Assembly (NCBI GenBank): GCA_051294375.1
Contig: CM119266.1
Location: forward strand, 17,788,087-17,852,086
Direction of reading: 5' to 3'
From: Paraspadella gotoi
Taxonomy: Eukaryota > Chaetognatha
Length of the DNA: 64,000 nucleotides
In this document: piece after piece, positions 45,801 through 58,429 of the stretch
Layout: each line of letters begins with the position of its first letter
Position numbering within the stretch: position 1 is the stretch's first letter
Position numbers and translations under genes: made by a program
The notes under the pieces: generated by a model
What the model was told of the DNA's origin: nothing
The model's database searches: none
Seen by the model: the letters and a program-made list of their open reading frames with translations, nothing else

Positions 45801-46613
45801 TCTCTTCCTTCTTCTTCTTCCTCCAACACTCATCCTAAACGCCTTGTCAGCGGCGCCTCAGCCTCCGCTCGTTCCCGCGTTGCCGCCGCTTCCGCCGGCC
45901 GCGCTACTTCCTCCACCTCTTCCGTCGCTCGTTCCCGCGTCGCCGCCAGCCAGCGCTCCAAATCTCCGCCGCCCTCTACAGTCGTAGGCGCTGGGGAAGC
46001 CTCCCGTTCGGCGTTGCCCGTCGGTGGCCCGTCCCGGCGCCGCAGCCGCAGTCAGGGAAACAACGTGTGGCTGGATCATCGTCCAGCGCCGCCGCCGGAA
46101 GTGGCCGACGCCGGAGCCGCCACCGACTCTATCCTGAGACCGAAGATTCCGTCGGGAGAGAAACGCGTTAGTAGAAAGTCGTTGACGAGGATCGAAGCGA
46201 AGGACGCGGAGAAGGCGACGAAGTACGTGTTGACGACGCAGAGGGTGGATTCGGAAGGAGAGGTGGAGACGCAGGTGAGGTGGTGGAGGGTTGGAAATTA
46301 TTATGATTACAGCGAGATGCGAACGAGATTCAGCGACTTAAATTTTTTTTCTCCCTTCGCTATTTCTTTAACCCATCTCCAGGTCTACAAGGGCGACGTG
46401 TTCCCGACTCGTGGCGGCGGATCCGAAGTTAAGATGACGGAACTGGAAATTCACCGACAGCGCCGCTTCTCGCCCGGTGCCAAGAGGTCTTACTCTGCGT
46501 CGCGGGAACCCGAAGACGACGCCGTCGACGAAGTAGAGTCGCGCTGCAACATCGCCATCGAAGGCCACGCCCACAACGGAGGAGGTGGTGCCACCAAGTC
46601 GAGGAAGAATTGA
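36894..46613 (+). CDS. KIF23: Kinesin-6 motor KIF23/MKLP1 (centralspindlin)
   Basis: Twelve exons encode 965 residues (human 960): 36894-37096, 37436-37730, 38072-38218, 38412-38537, 38697-38903, 39032-39205, 39414-39560, 41511-41654, 41786-42004, 43023-43072, 45320-46274, 46383-46613. It is a plus-end motor that bundles midzone microtubules in cytokinesis with RACGAP1. Seen: P-loop GITGSGKT (112-119), switch I NHESSRSH (294-301), switch II DLAGSE (336-341), and kinesin-6-type text [20 protein letters not shown] coiled coil spans the start of exon 11, followed by a Ser/Ala-rich stretch, VWLDHRPAP and the MKLP1 tail [13 protein letters not shown]. Exon 8 ends in a probable GC donor. Introns 7, 9 and 10 are 1-2.2 kb and full of mobile elements. 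Confidence 0.96.
40363..41340. mobile_element. TIR element in KIF23 intron 7
   Basis: Inverted ends of about 75 bp are nearly identical: TATGAAATTGGTACAACCAA at left and its reverse complement at right, continuing to GACTTTGGACA. The 830-bp interior has no transposase. Fragments of the same ends occur in PSMA1 intron 1. Confidence 0.85.
42054..42621. mobile_element. Near-perfect 570-bp fold-back element, KIF23 intron 9
   Basis: Two arms of about 275 bp are near-perfect reverse complements around a centre at about 42338. The arm tips read ATTGTGGGTAAGGGTGGCCG and CGGCCACCCTTACCCACAAT. No coding capacity. As RNA it would form a very long hairpin. Confidence 0.92.
43288..44030 (+). mobile_element. 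Composite element with ~250-bp direct terminal repeats, KIF23 intron 10
   Basis: Two direct copies of the dispersed unit (43288-43545 and 43779-44030), each starting TGTGGCGGTATATTCACA and ending near GGCATCACAGGCAA...GTTGCCATA, flank about 230 bp. The interior has short repeats of CTACGACAAACGCCTA type. No coding capacity is apparent. Confidence 0.75.
44196..45086 (+). mobile_element. Degraded Tc1/mariner-like transposon, KIF23 intron 10
   Basis: The element is flanked by TA on both sides (44194-44195, 45087-45088), with inverted ends CAGATCTACTCAAAAAAAAG and the complement of CTTTTTTTTGAGCAGATCTG. Inside are broken remnants of a Tc1-type transposase in several frames: a helix-turn-helix-like [11 protein letters not shown] and, near the 3' end, the [18 protein letters not shown] signature. 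Stops and frameshifts show it is inactive. Confidence 0.88.
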
Positions 46614-47426
46614 TAAAATGAGATCGGGTTAGCGTCTCTCCTCGTTCCGTCTTTAGCAAAGATGCGAATCGTCAAAACTGTTATTCTAAAAATGTTATTC
46701 TTGGGCCCAAAAAAGATTTGAAGGTATGATGAGCTGTAATTTTTATAGGATGGCTCACTAATGTTTTACTAAACGAGCCACAAATGAGAGATGTTGACAG
46801 TTCCAGTGATTCTTCAAAAATTTGAGTCCAACAGGTATTCCACTTTTCCAGTGCCTTATTAACTATATTACTACTCGTTCACTACTCGTTTTTTTTTTGA
46901 AACCCGTTTTTCTCAGGTCGATTGATTACTTAAGCCATTTGTGCCATTAGTAATAGTATTACTTTTTTTTCGTTTATTATTTTTATTTTATTCTTGCCTT
47001 AGTGAGATTCCTATCCGTACAATCCGTCCCTCTTTATGCGCGATCCGTATTTTGGGAGTCGCTTTTTTTATCCGAGTCTTTCGACGTAAACCCTAACCAC
47101 CAAAACTTATAATAATTGTAATAACCTTTTCTCGCTATGCTCAAAATTTTGGACTCTTCCGACAAATTTGTTATACTTAAAAAGTTACATATTAGCTTAA
47201 CTTTTATATTTTTTTATATATCGTACGATTTCTCCACCGAAACTAATAATAAAGCATAAAGTTATGTAATTGTTACCCTATTTGTTTCCTATTTTACTAG
47301 GTGCACTTTTTGAGATTTCTCGATCCGTTATTGAAAGTATCTCAAAATGAATAAACCATTAAAGGAATCGTCGTTAAACATCTTATAAATATAATATGTA
47401 AAGATAGTAATAAGACTCTCTGCCCA
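46614..47426. other. Intergenic, KIF23 3' side
   Basis: AT-rich with no gene. AATAAA occurs at about 47248-47253. Confidence 0.5.
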
Positions 47427-48906
47427 ATGAAACTGGATCTAGCGCCATCTTCCCCGACGAGAGACGCGATGACGTCGACGCGAATCGGGCGCCGGGTTCA
47501 AGCGGAAACGCACCGCGGCATCGTCCGATTCGACGGCGTCGTCGCCGGAACCAAGGGGTTGTGGCTCGGCGTGGATTGGGATGACGCCGCCAGAGGGAAG
47601 CACGACGGGTCGCACGAAGGCGTCTCCTATTTCGTCGCCTCCTCGTCCACCAGCGCGTCTTTCGTCAGGGAGACGAAGGTCGACTTTGGAAAACCATTTT
47701 GCCAGTGAGGGAGGAATATTTCACCATTTAAAAAAAATGACTTCACGAAAAAGAAATTAAAATAAAATTATACAAAAACATTTCTCTAATTTTTAATTTC
47801 ATACAGTAAATGAAAAGTTAGTTTGATTAAGAGAATAAGTTTGTTTTGAGGCGACTGTTAGAGAGGTATTCTTGGGGTATTCGAAATAACATATATTGGT
47901 TGTACTGTAGGACTGTATTTTATAGGGTTAGCTTCAAATTCAAGTTTTACTTTTAAAACGCCAACAATACTATATGCAAATGAGTATGACGAACTATTAT
48001 TTGAAACAATTTATTACGTGTAATTAAGAGTTACCGACAATCAACGATTTTCCCGACTTATAAAGGGCTGTCCGCGAACGATACACGACGCGTCTCTCTC
48101 CGGAAGTCGCTGATTCGATGTACGTCAAGGGCGACGGGAACCAGATAACGTCGGTCAAACTCGTCGGCAACGAGGCCATCGCCAACCGACAGTCTCAGAC
48201 CGACAAACTAAAAGAAATTCACGTGGCCGACATGAGGGTCGCCGGGCTAAGAGCGCCGGGAGATGAGGATGTGGAGGGAGAAGGCGAGACGACAGAAAAG
48301 TTTTTTATTATTATTAAATATATATTATATAAGAGATGAATAATATTGTTAATATTATTTATTATCCCCTTTTGTCAGACTCGGCCTCATATCCTCGCCT
48401 TGCCACGACCCTCGGCCTTCAAGCCAACCTCATCTCCTCTTGGGACGACGTCGCCTCCATCGTTCGTCCCATGACTTTTCTTTCTTCTCTTCTCCTCGAT
48501 GACAATCGACTCGCGCCTCCGGAAGACGCCGGACGATTCGGAGACGCCTTCCGCTCGCTCGTCGTTATCTCGCTCAATAGAATGAATTTGGATTGGTGAG
48601 AGAGAGAGAGAGAGAGAGAGAGAAGATCATTGATATTGAATATGAAATAGGAGTAGAGCTTTAGGCCAGTTTTCAAAACTACCTCAAAAAGCTACTTTAT
48701 CAAAAATAGAATTTAGCACGATCCTGTTACTTTAAACAATTATAACTTCTACTACTTTTTGTACTTCAATTTTACTTCAAGCTATTCTATCAAGATTACA
48801 CGGTCATATTACTTCAACTGTTAGTTATACTAAGCTGCTATATCACTTTCAAGTTTACATGATAATGGACTCTTTCTAAATTACAGTGTAAACAAGTGTT
48901 TTTGTT

Positions 48907-48964
<58 letters not shown>

Positions 48965-50783
48965 ATTGGCCGACGTCTTACTTTCTAGTAAACTCATTTT
49001 CCTCCAAGGTCAACTCTCTCCGCTTGCTTCCCGATGTGGCCTTCGTTAGAGGAGTTGATCGCCGCCGACAACTCCATCACCTCCACCACCTCTTCTTCCC
49101 CCCTCCCTCCTCGCCTCCGCCTCCTCAATCTCGACGGCAACGCCCTCCTCCATTGGCGCCACGTCTTCCGTTTGGCGCCGCAACTTCAGGGTCTTCAGAC
49201 TCTCTCCGTCGCAGGCTGTCGTCTCGGCGACTTGGAGGACGCCGATCTGGGAGAAGAGGCGTCGTTTTCCCCGCTCTTTCCCGCCCTCAACCGCCTCTCA
49301 GCTCAGAACAACGTCGTGGCGCGATGGACGACCCTAAGTTTTTTGGCGGTGGCGGCGCCCCGTGTTGAGGATCTCGTCTTCGCGAGGAATCCCGTTCTAC
49401 AGGTGGAGAATAGAGGTTAAGTGAAATTATAAACTATTTAATTAATTATTTATTAAACTAAATCAAGACGGAGAACTTCGAGACGAACCGGCAATTGATT
49501 CTCATGAAGTTTCCTCGACTCCGTCGCCTTGATCACATCGAGATCGACGCCGTCGAGAGACGCGGAGCCGAAATCGATTACTACAAAAGATTTGCCGCCG
49601 ACTTCCTCCGCGCCTCCGACGCCGAGGCTCGGGGCACCTTTCGCCGCGAACATCCCGCCTACGACGGTGAATTATTTTTTTAGTTGTACCTGTAGTACTT
49701 GCTTAGCTAATTTGAGTCGCTTTTCGGTCAGTCTGTCCGAACAAATAACTTATATTTAAAAAGCTTATTACTTTACTATAAAATTAGTTTCAACACTCAA
49801 CAATTAGTGGCAATTATGAATTAATTTCAAAAATTATTATTAAATTCAAGGTCAAAATTGACCATGCTTTATTCCTGTTCATGACCAATTGGCCATACAG
49901 TGGAGATCTGATTATAAAATAAAATAAAGAATAAAATAAAAATAAAATCGTCTGCTGAAAAAAAAAAATTCCAATGCCAGCTCTCTATGTTCAAAGTGCT
50001 GTCGCAAAACTTTACTTTTATACAATTCTATTCGCTATTTCTGATTACAATAAATCGATTCATCTCATTTGTTTTACCATTTTTATCTCGACCACCTCAA
50101 CTACATATCATTTTTAGGGTCATGCCTTATACTTGTCATGTTAAACGATTCCCTTAAACACCCTCAGGCCTCGTCTCGCTCTTCGGGGCCCCTGAACTGC
50201 AGATGGTGGCGGCGGAGGCGAAAGTCTCGGCGCCGAAGACGCTCAAAGCGGCGCTGGTCGAGGTGGAACTCGGCGTTGAAGGCGCCGCGGCCACCAAAGG
50301 CGGTGCCACTCGAGTGAAGAAGAAGATTCCGGCGTCGATGTCGGTGAAGAAGGCGAAGGCGATGGCGGCGAGGATGTTCGGAGGCGGAGTCGATCCTAGG
50401 GGATATGAGGTCAGAATGGACCGACGGATGCACGAGTAGTTAAAGAGAGGCAAGAACTTAGGGAGAGAAGGATGAATGGATGTTGATGGAGCAACAGACG
50501 CATGAATGGAGGAACGGAATGATGAATGGAAAGGATGATAGACTGACGGACAGATAAACGAACGGAAGGGTGGACAGAGGGATGGACGTGAAAACTGAAA
50601 AAGAAGAACAACAGGACCGATCTAACGGAAAGACGGAGAGATTGACTCACCCTTTTTTTGTTTGTTCGTCAGGTGAAAATTGTAAGCGACGATCGAAGTT
50701 TCTTCGTAGACAACGAATTCAAAGAAATCGGATATTACGAGGTCGTCGACGGAGATTTGTTGTTGTTGTCCAAGTTGTCGTAG
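47427..50783 (+). CDS. TBCE: Tubulin-folding cofactor E
   Basis: Seven exons (47427-47704, 48066-48283, 48379-48595, 49009-49402, 49468-49666, 50168-50409, 50673-50783) encode 552 residues (human 527). TBCE binds alpha-tubulin and, with cofactors C and D, drives assembly of the alpha/beta heterodimer in the cytosol. A CAP-Gly domain comes first, with GKHDGSHEG at 57-65, the form typical of TBCE. Leucine-rich repeats follow (SLEELIAADNSI, LRLLNLDGN), then RRGAEIDYYKRF, as in the family, and a C-terminal ubiquitin-like domain. Met15 is an alternative start. The exon 2 end is the weakest join: only a GC donor (AG|GCGAG at 48283) keeps frame with exon 3. The exon 2 and 5 acceptors (TATAAAG, AATCAAG) lack a pyrimidine tract. 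Confidence 0.93.
48907..48961 (+). repeat. (GA)n microsatellite, TBCE intron 3
   Basis: About 27 GA units. A shorter GA run also follows the donor at 48600-48622. Confidence 0.95.
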
Positions 50784-51142
50784 TTCCCGCCTTTCTATGT
50801 GATTGGCCTGATCTCTCCCGTTGATTCGCATATTGTGCTCACAGAACGAATAATCGGTAATTTGTGATCGGAATGTCCGATTTTTTTAAAACCAAAGTCA
50901 AAGACGCAAACTTTTTCCATTTTGTGATTAATAAGAGAAATATTTTCTTATTAAACTCAACCAACGAAAAGAAAGAAAAACAACATTTTGTGATTGAAAA
51001 ATAATTGTGACTAGTATATAGTATTAGATATCATCTACAATCGCGTTGGCCTTTTTTGTTTACAATTTTTTTTTTTTTTACACCAAAAACTTTTTTTCAG
51101 AAACTATTTCCCAATGTTTTTTGCGAGACTTTCGAATTTCGT
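50784..51142. other. Intergenic, TBCE 3' side
   Basis: AT-rich; nothing recognised before the tandem array. Confidence 0.5.
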
Positions 51143-54100
51143 CTGTCGAGGAACTAGTAGTCAGCCTGCCTCGCCAGCGTATTCCGTCCTATGACCGTCG
51201 CGCCATTACTGGGGAGACTGCCGTCAACTCCTCTCGTCGCCGGAAGTGGGGCGGGGCGCATCCAGCGCCCTTTGGTGTCGCCGTCGCGGAGTGACGCCGA
51301 GCCTTTGTCGCGAGGGTGTCAGCTCTTGTCACGCCTCCGTCAGTTGTCCACAAGTCATCGAAAGTGCCTGTGGTCGAAGTGTGGGACTCCACAAGTCTAT
51401 TGCCCACGTGACAAGACGTCATGATCTGCTACATGGTGACAAGAGTGACTGAGTGACAACATGTTCATGTCGTAAAAAGGCCGTTTTTGGGACGGGCTGA
51501 AGTCTCTCAGTGACTGGTCTCTCTGTGAACGTGAAGGTAAAGAGCATAGAAAGTAGCACACAGTAGGCTTGAACAGACAAAAAGTAGAAAACGAATCATG
51601 AATGAGTAAAATAACAAGAGATGCAACGGCATTCTCACACCGCCACCTTTTCCCGGTGACAGCAAAGGGAGCCGGAAAACTGCCCCTTGAAGGAAGGAGG
51701 GATGAATTGAGAAAAATGAGGAAAAATGAAAAATAGTAAAAGAAAAATGAGAAATGAGAAAATAGTAAAACTTACGAAAATAAACAAAAATGAGAGAAAA
51801 TGAAAATGTGCAACCTTGTAAACTATTTTTTAAGTAGCCCGTCGAAAACGTCAGTGGAGTCAAACCATATAATTTTTTTTTATAAATAAAACATTAAACA
51901 TTCATTGTACAAAAATACGGGATTGAAATAAAACTGTTCATATCATAAAATAAACATTCTCTATGAAAGTATCAATTATTTCGTACTTAAGTGTCTTAAA
52001 AATAAATCTCGGTTCAATTAAGCAAGAGATCATCAGACGAAAAAAATATTTTAAAACGTTAAAACCGATTAAATTTATCACGACGAACATAAAAAAATCG
52101 TCTAATTTCAAAGAAATAAAACCGGAAAATAAACGTGAACTGTCTAGTTACCAAGACATATTAATCTTTGACTTTCAGAAACGTGATCTTCAGTGACGTA
52201 CACAGATAGAAATTAAAATGTTACTAAATTCAGATACATGATTAACTTAACAGACAAGCACAGCATTAACGAAGGAATGAATTAAAGGGGTTGAGAAAAG
52301 GGAGGAGAATTGACATGTCTCTGGGTCCTTGCGTGTACACATAAGAAAATAAAATAATTTACAGACTTATTAACCGAGTAATTAAAATTATTTTCAACGA
52401 ATCATAATGTAAAAGGAGCGGTTAATCACGTCTCAGGTTAATACTTTATTTGATTTAAACCAAGTGCTTAATTCCAGGCGCGGACGTCGACCTCGCCTCA
52501 AAACGTGAAAAAAGATTCAATTGTGATAAGGCAAAACAATACATTGGAATAAAATTGTTCAAATAAAAAAAATTCAAATCAGTACATGTAATCAATCTTA
52601 GAAAAACGGTTAGCTGAAAAGCAATGTAAGCAACATAACACTAAAACAATGTAAAATGAATTAATCTTGCCAAAGACAATTCTAACCTAGACATAATAAT
52701 TTTTTTTATGTTTACGAAAGCAAAATCTAAAATTTTATTCAAACATTAAACGTGAAACTACTTTAACTTTAAACACGAAAAAAAAGTCAATCTAAACGTA
52801 TTACTGCTCGATAAAAAGGTGGGTCCGTCTTGTAGTTCCCAAGTTGTGTTAAGGCACTTACCGGCGCCCCACCCCTCGTCACACCGGCGGTCTAGGCATG
52901 CTATCACACCCTTCGTCGGCGATCAAGGACCTCCAGGGATGTCAAACTTCTTGCTGGCGGGCAGAACATCGCAGGCTTAGCCTCGGCAGCAACCAAGGTC
53001 ATCAAGGTCACGCTCGTCTCGTAAGAAGTCGTGACATCACGCCTCTCCCGGTGGATATCAAGTCATAGAGTCCACCCGGGGCTCCTTCCCCTTGACCTCG
53101 GTCAACGCAGGTAGGAGTATCTCGGTACTCCAGCTCTACCGCGGAAAAGGGACCGTAGTTTTCATCGTAATCTGCTAGTGACGGTCGTTGTCAAAATAAA
53201 AAATACTAAAATCTCAGGCCTCGCTCGCGCGTGGTCAGCATTCGCAGAAGCTGCCACGTGAAAACCGTCAACGAGGAACACTATCATGTCGTTGCGTTGT
53301 AATATTGTCATACAAAAATCATCGCTAAACGTTGACAGACTAAGAAACTAGAACTTTTTTTTTTTTTTTTTCAAACGTAATGAACTATCGTAAAGAAATG
53401 TATAATAAACCAATAAAAACGTAACACCTCAAATATATAAGTGTAAAATCATGGTTTTCAATTACAACATGAGTACGGGCGAATTACCCATCTCGCTGAA
53501 AACATTGATTCGAATACGTAGTATATCAAACTTAAAAAAACAGAGCAATAAAAACAAATGAGCATCTAAAAACTGACACTACACCCTAAATAAAAAACGT
53601 CGTCTGGTATAAAAGCGAGATGAGTTCTATACGATTGGGTGGTAAAGTCAGCGTGTCTTCATATTTGTCATGTCACCGCGGTCTTCGCTGAATAATTTTC
53701 CGGGCGGGGGGGGGGGAAAGAGATTTGCCGGAGCATCCCCACGGTCGTTTCGTTGGTACATCCTTTTCCACATCAATGAAAGACCCCAAAGCGTAAGACA
53801 CAAGAAGGCCTTTTTACTGTCGAGGACTAGTAGTCGCCTGCTCGCCAGGCGTATCTCGCGTCCGTATGAACCGTCGGCGCCATTACCTGGGGGAGACTGC
53901 CGTTCAACTCCCCTCGTCGCCGGAAGTGGGGCGGCCGCAAATCCACGCGCCCCCTTTGGAATGCGCCCGTCGCCGCAGCTTGACGCCCGAGGACCCTTCC
54001 TGTCGCTCCCGTGAGTGGTGTGCAGGCCTCTTTGTCACCGCCTCCGTCAGTGTGTCCACAATGTCCATCGACAAGTGTTCCTTGTGTCGGTCGTAAGTGT

Positions 54101-56992
54101 GGGACTACCTACAAGTCCTATTGCTCCACGTGACAGAAGACGTATGATCTGCTACAAGTGGTGACAAGACGTCTGACTGAGTGACAACATTTTCTAAGTC
54201 CCCGTTAAACAAGGCGTTTTAGGGAAGGGCTGAAGCTTACTCAGTGATCCTGGTCTCTCTGTGAAAAGCGTGAAGGTAACAGGCATAGAAAGTAGCACGC
54301 ACAGATAGCTTAACGAGACAAAAGAGGACCGAACCCAACGAATCATGGAATCGAGGTAAAAGGTAAACAAGTATGAGCAACGGCAATCTTGCTCAACATC
54401 GCTCCCAAGCTTTTTCCGTGACAGCAAAGGGAGCCGAAAACTGCCTTGAAGGAGGAGGGATGAATTGAGAAAAATGAGGAAACATGAAAATAAGTAAAAA
54501 GAAAAATGAGAAATGAGAAATAGTAAAACTTACGAAAATAAACAAAAATGAGAGAAAAATGAAAATGTGGCACCTTGTAAACTTTATTTTTAAGTAGCCG
54601 TCCGAAAACGTCAGTGACATCAAACCATAATAATTTTTTTATAAATCAAATTAAACATTCATTGCTACAAATACGGGATTGAAACATTAAACTGTTCTAT
54701 ATCATAAAATAAACATTCTCTATGAAAGTATCAATTATTATTCGTACTTGAGTGTCTAAAAATAAATTCGGTTCATTAAGAAAGATAGACCAAAAGAAAT
54801 ATTTTATTAAACGTTGAAAACCGATTAAATTTATCAACGACAACATACAAAAAATCGTCTAATTTTCAAAGACACCAAACCGGAAAAATAAACGTGAACT
54901 GTTACCAAAACATATTAATCTGTGACTTTCAGAAACGTGATCTTCAGTGACGTACACAGATATAAATTAACATGTTACTAAATTCAGATACATGATTAAC
55001 TTAACAAGACAAGCATTAACGAAGGAATGAATTAAAGGGGGTTGAGAAAAGGGGAGGGGAATTGACATGTCTCTGGGTTCCTTGCGTGTAACACATAAAT
55101 TTACAGACTTATTAACGACGTAAAATTAACAAATTCCAAAGCCGGACGTCCGACCAACAGAAAACGTGAAAAAAGATTCAATTGTGATAAGCAAAATTAT
55201 ACATTGGAATAAAATTGTTTCAATAATAAAAAAAATTCAAATCAGTACATGTAATCAATCTTAGAAATAAACGTTAGCTTAAAAGCAATGCAAGCAACAT
55301 AAACCTAAACAATGTTAAAATGAGATTAATCTTGCCAAAGACATTTACCTAGACATAATAATTTTTTTTTTTTACGAAAAGCAAAATCTAAATTTGATTC
55401 AAACGTTAAACGTGAAACTGCTTTAACTTAAACACGAAAAAAAGTCAATCTAAACTAATTACTGCTCATGAAAAAAGGTGGGTCCGTCTTGTCAGTCCCC
55501 AAGTTGTGTTAAGGCACTTACCGGCGCCCCCACCGCTCGTCACCGCGGTCTAGGCATGCTATCACACCCTCGTCGGCGATCAAGGACCTCCAGGGATGTC
55601 AAACTTCTTGCTGCGGGCAGAACATCGCAGGCTCTACCTCGCAGCAACCAAGGTCATGCCGAGGTCACGCTTGTCTCCGTAAGAAGTCGTGACACACGCC
55701 CTCTCGTGGGATATCAATGCATAGAAGTCACCGGGCTCGCCTTCCCTTGACCTCGTCAACGCAGGTAGAGTATCTCGGTACTCCGGCTCTACCGCGGACA
55801 AGGGACGTAGTTTTCGTCAAAATCGTATTACGGTCGTGTCAAAATAAAAAATACTAAAAATCCGGCCTCGTTGGCGCGGTCAGCATTCGCAGAAGCTTGC
55901 CACGTGAAAACCGTCAACGAGGAACACTATCATGTCGTCACGTCATAAATATTGTCATACAAAAAATAAAAATACATAAATGTTGACAGACTAAGAAAAC
56001 TAGAAATTATTTTTAGCAAACGTAATGAACGAGCATTAAAAAAACGTTTCAACCTAAAAAAAAAAAGAAATTATCGTCTTATTAAAACATATGAAACAGG
56101 CGAATTAATAATCATAGCTGAAAGATTGTTTCGATACGTCGCTAAACCAAACATTAAAACTGAGCAATAAAAAAAATACCAATATAAAAAAAATTAATAA
56201 AATCTAGGATAAAAATCGTTGTCGGTATAACAGCATCCGCAGTCCGCAGTCGTGACTGGATCATCTAATGCATCGAAGACAAAGCACCTCCGCGGCTGCA
56301 AAACAGGACCGTCGCAGGAAATTTGCATCGTTGCGCCGGCTTCGCTTAAATAATTTTTCCGCCGGGGGGGTGAAAAGAGATTTGCCGGGCATCCCCACGG
56401 TCGTCGTTGGTACAACTTTTATCCACACGCGTGAAAGACCCCAAAGGACGAAGACACAAGGGCCTTTTTACTGTCGAGGAACTAGTAGTCAGCCTGCCTC
56501 GCCAGGCGTATCTCCGTCCTATGACCCGTCGCGCCATTACTGCGGGAGACTGCCGTCAACTCCCCTCGTCGCCGGAAGTGGGCGCGCCGCATCCAGCGCC
56601 CCTTTTTGGTTCGCCGTCGCGAGTGACGCCGAAGACCCTTTGTCGGCGAGGTGTCAGCCTCTTTGTCACCGCCTCCGTCAGTTGTCCACAAGTCCCATCG
56701 AAAGTGCCTGTGGTCGAAGTGTGGGACTCCACAAGTCTATTGCCCACGTGACAAGACGTCATGATCTGCTACAAGTGGTGACAAGAACGTGACTGAGTGA
56801 CAACATGTCTCATGTCCCCGTAAAAAGGCCGTTTTGGGACGGGCTGAAGTCTCTCAGTGACTGGTCTCTCTGTGAAAACGTGAAGGTAAAGAGCATAGAA
56901 AGTAGCACACAGATAGGCTTGAACAGACAAAAAGTAGAAAACAAATCATGATGAGTAAAATAAACAGATGAGCAACGGCATCTCTCAACATC
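51143..56992. repeat. Tandem array, period about 2.66 kb, about 2.2 copies
   Basis: The landmark CTGTCGAGGAACTAGTAGTC recurs at about 51143, 53817 (with indels) and 56471, giving periods of 2674 and 2654 bp. Other blocks repeat in the same order: CGTCGCCGGAAGTGG, a GAGAAAAATGAGGAAA stretch, and a GC-rich block containing CTTACCGGCGCCCC. The third copy stops near 56992, 88 bp before GNL1. Copies differ mostly by single-base insertions and deletions, as in unpolished long-read sequence. No gene or known RNA was recognised. The short ORFs are not conserved between copies because of the indels. Confidence 0.9.
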
Positions 56993-57079
56993 GTCCTTTA
57001 AAGTTTTTCCCCAATCCGCTTTAATTTGACCTTTAGCCTTCCAATTTGGGCCGTGGCCACAACCCTTCCCGTTTCGGCA

Positions 57080-58382
57080 ATGCCTAAAAAACCATTCAGC
57101 GGAAAGCAAAAGAGAGAGCAACTTCGGGCGAAACGTGATCGCGTCGCCAACCGGAAGTCGCGGATCGTCGACGCCGAGGAAGAGAGCGCCCTCGCCGAGG
57201 CGGTGGCAACGCTGATGCGCCGCTGCCGGATCCCGCGACAGCGCCTCTTCCCCCGGTACCGGCGCTGCCCGCCGCTAACAAAGCCGCCGACCCCAACCGC
57301 TACAAACTTCGCTTCGCCGAAGACTCTGAAAAAGATCTCCAACGGCGGCGCCGCTTGGCGCGTCTTCCTCTCTGCCGCCTAAATCCAGAGGCCGACCTCC
57401 AACGACCCGTCGACTCCGACGACGCGGGCAGCCTCGACATGCCCAAGCGGCCTCCCTGGGGCTTCGGCGATTCTCGGGAAGAGTTAGAGCGACGGGAGGC
57501 GAGATACTTTTGTGAGTGGGTGGCGCGGGTTGGCGAGGAGTCGCACGAGTTACTTTGAGTTGAATCTTGAGACGTGGCGTCAATTGTGGCGTGTAATCGA
57601 AATCGCCGACGTCGTCCTCATCGTAGTCGACGCCAGATTTCCTTCGGTTCACTTTCCGCCTTCCGCTCTATCGTCATGTTGTGAAGAAAAGAAGAAGGCA
57701 ATGATCATGGTGGTTAATAAGGTAGGTGATGATGAAGTGGTAAGGTGAGGTATTGTGGTTCCGGGGGGGTCGGTGAGAACTGAGAGAAGTGAACTGAATA
57801 ATGGCTAAGGATGACAATTCTAGTTTGGTTTTTCATGCTCAAAATGGAATTACTTTTTATCGTCGCAATCGCTAAGCGTTTGCGACGATATTGTAACGCT
57901 TTTGCGCATAAGTGGCGTCGTCGTCGTTGTCGTCGTCGTCGTTGTTGTCGGCGTTCCAAATTATAGATCGCCTTTTTTATGATTAAATTTTGGGTGTATG
58001 AAGCTGAAAATTTATATACAGCTTCTCATCATCGATGTGCTTAAAATTGAGTCTGGACAGTTATGAAATATGTTTTATCAAAACAAACAAATTTTCTCTC
58101 TTTTATTTTCATATTTCTTTTTCTCTCTCTTTTCTCTTTAAATTACATGTCTCTCTCCCTCTTTCTTTTCCCTAGTCACTGATTCATAATCATAGGGGAA
58201 AAAAACGAGTCTGCAGCTGGCTCTGCAGGAGGTTATTCTTTTTTCTTCTTTCTCTTGCTGTTTTGCTGCTGCTTTTTGAGTCTGCAGCTGGCTCTGCAGG
58301 GGCTCTTTCTTTTTCTCTCTTTTCTCCTGCCTGCTTCTGCTGCTGCCTTTTGATTTCTTTCTTTTTTTCTGAAAATGATTTG

Positions 58383-58429
<47 letters not shown>

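Noticed and set aside
52800-53330. Ribosomal, 5S or spliceosomal RNA genes in the tandem array
   Set aside because: I compared the GC-rich block with remembered conserved segments of 5S, the 18S 3' end, U2 and U6 and found no match.
51143-56992. CRISPR array or bacterial contamination
   Set aside because: The repeat unit is 2.66 kb with no short regular repeats, and flanking genes are spliced animal genes.
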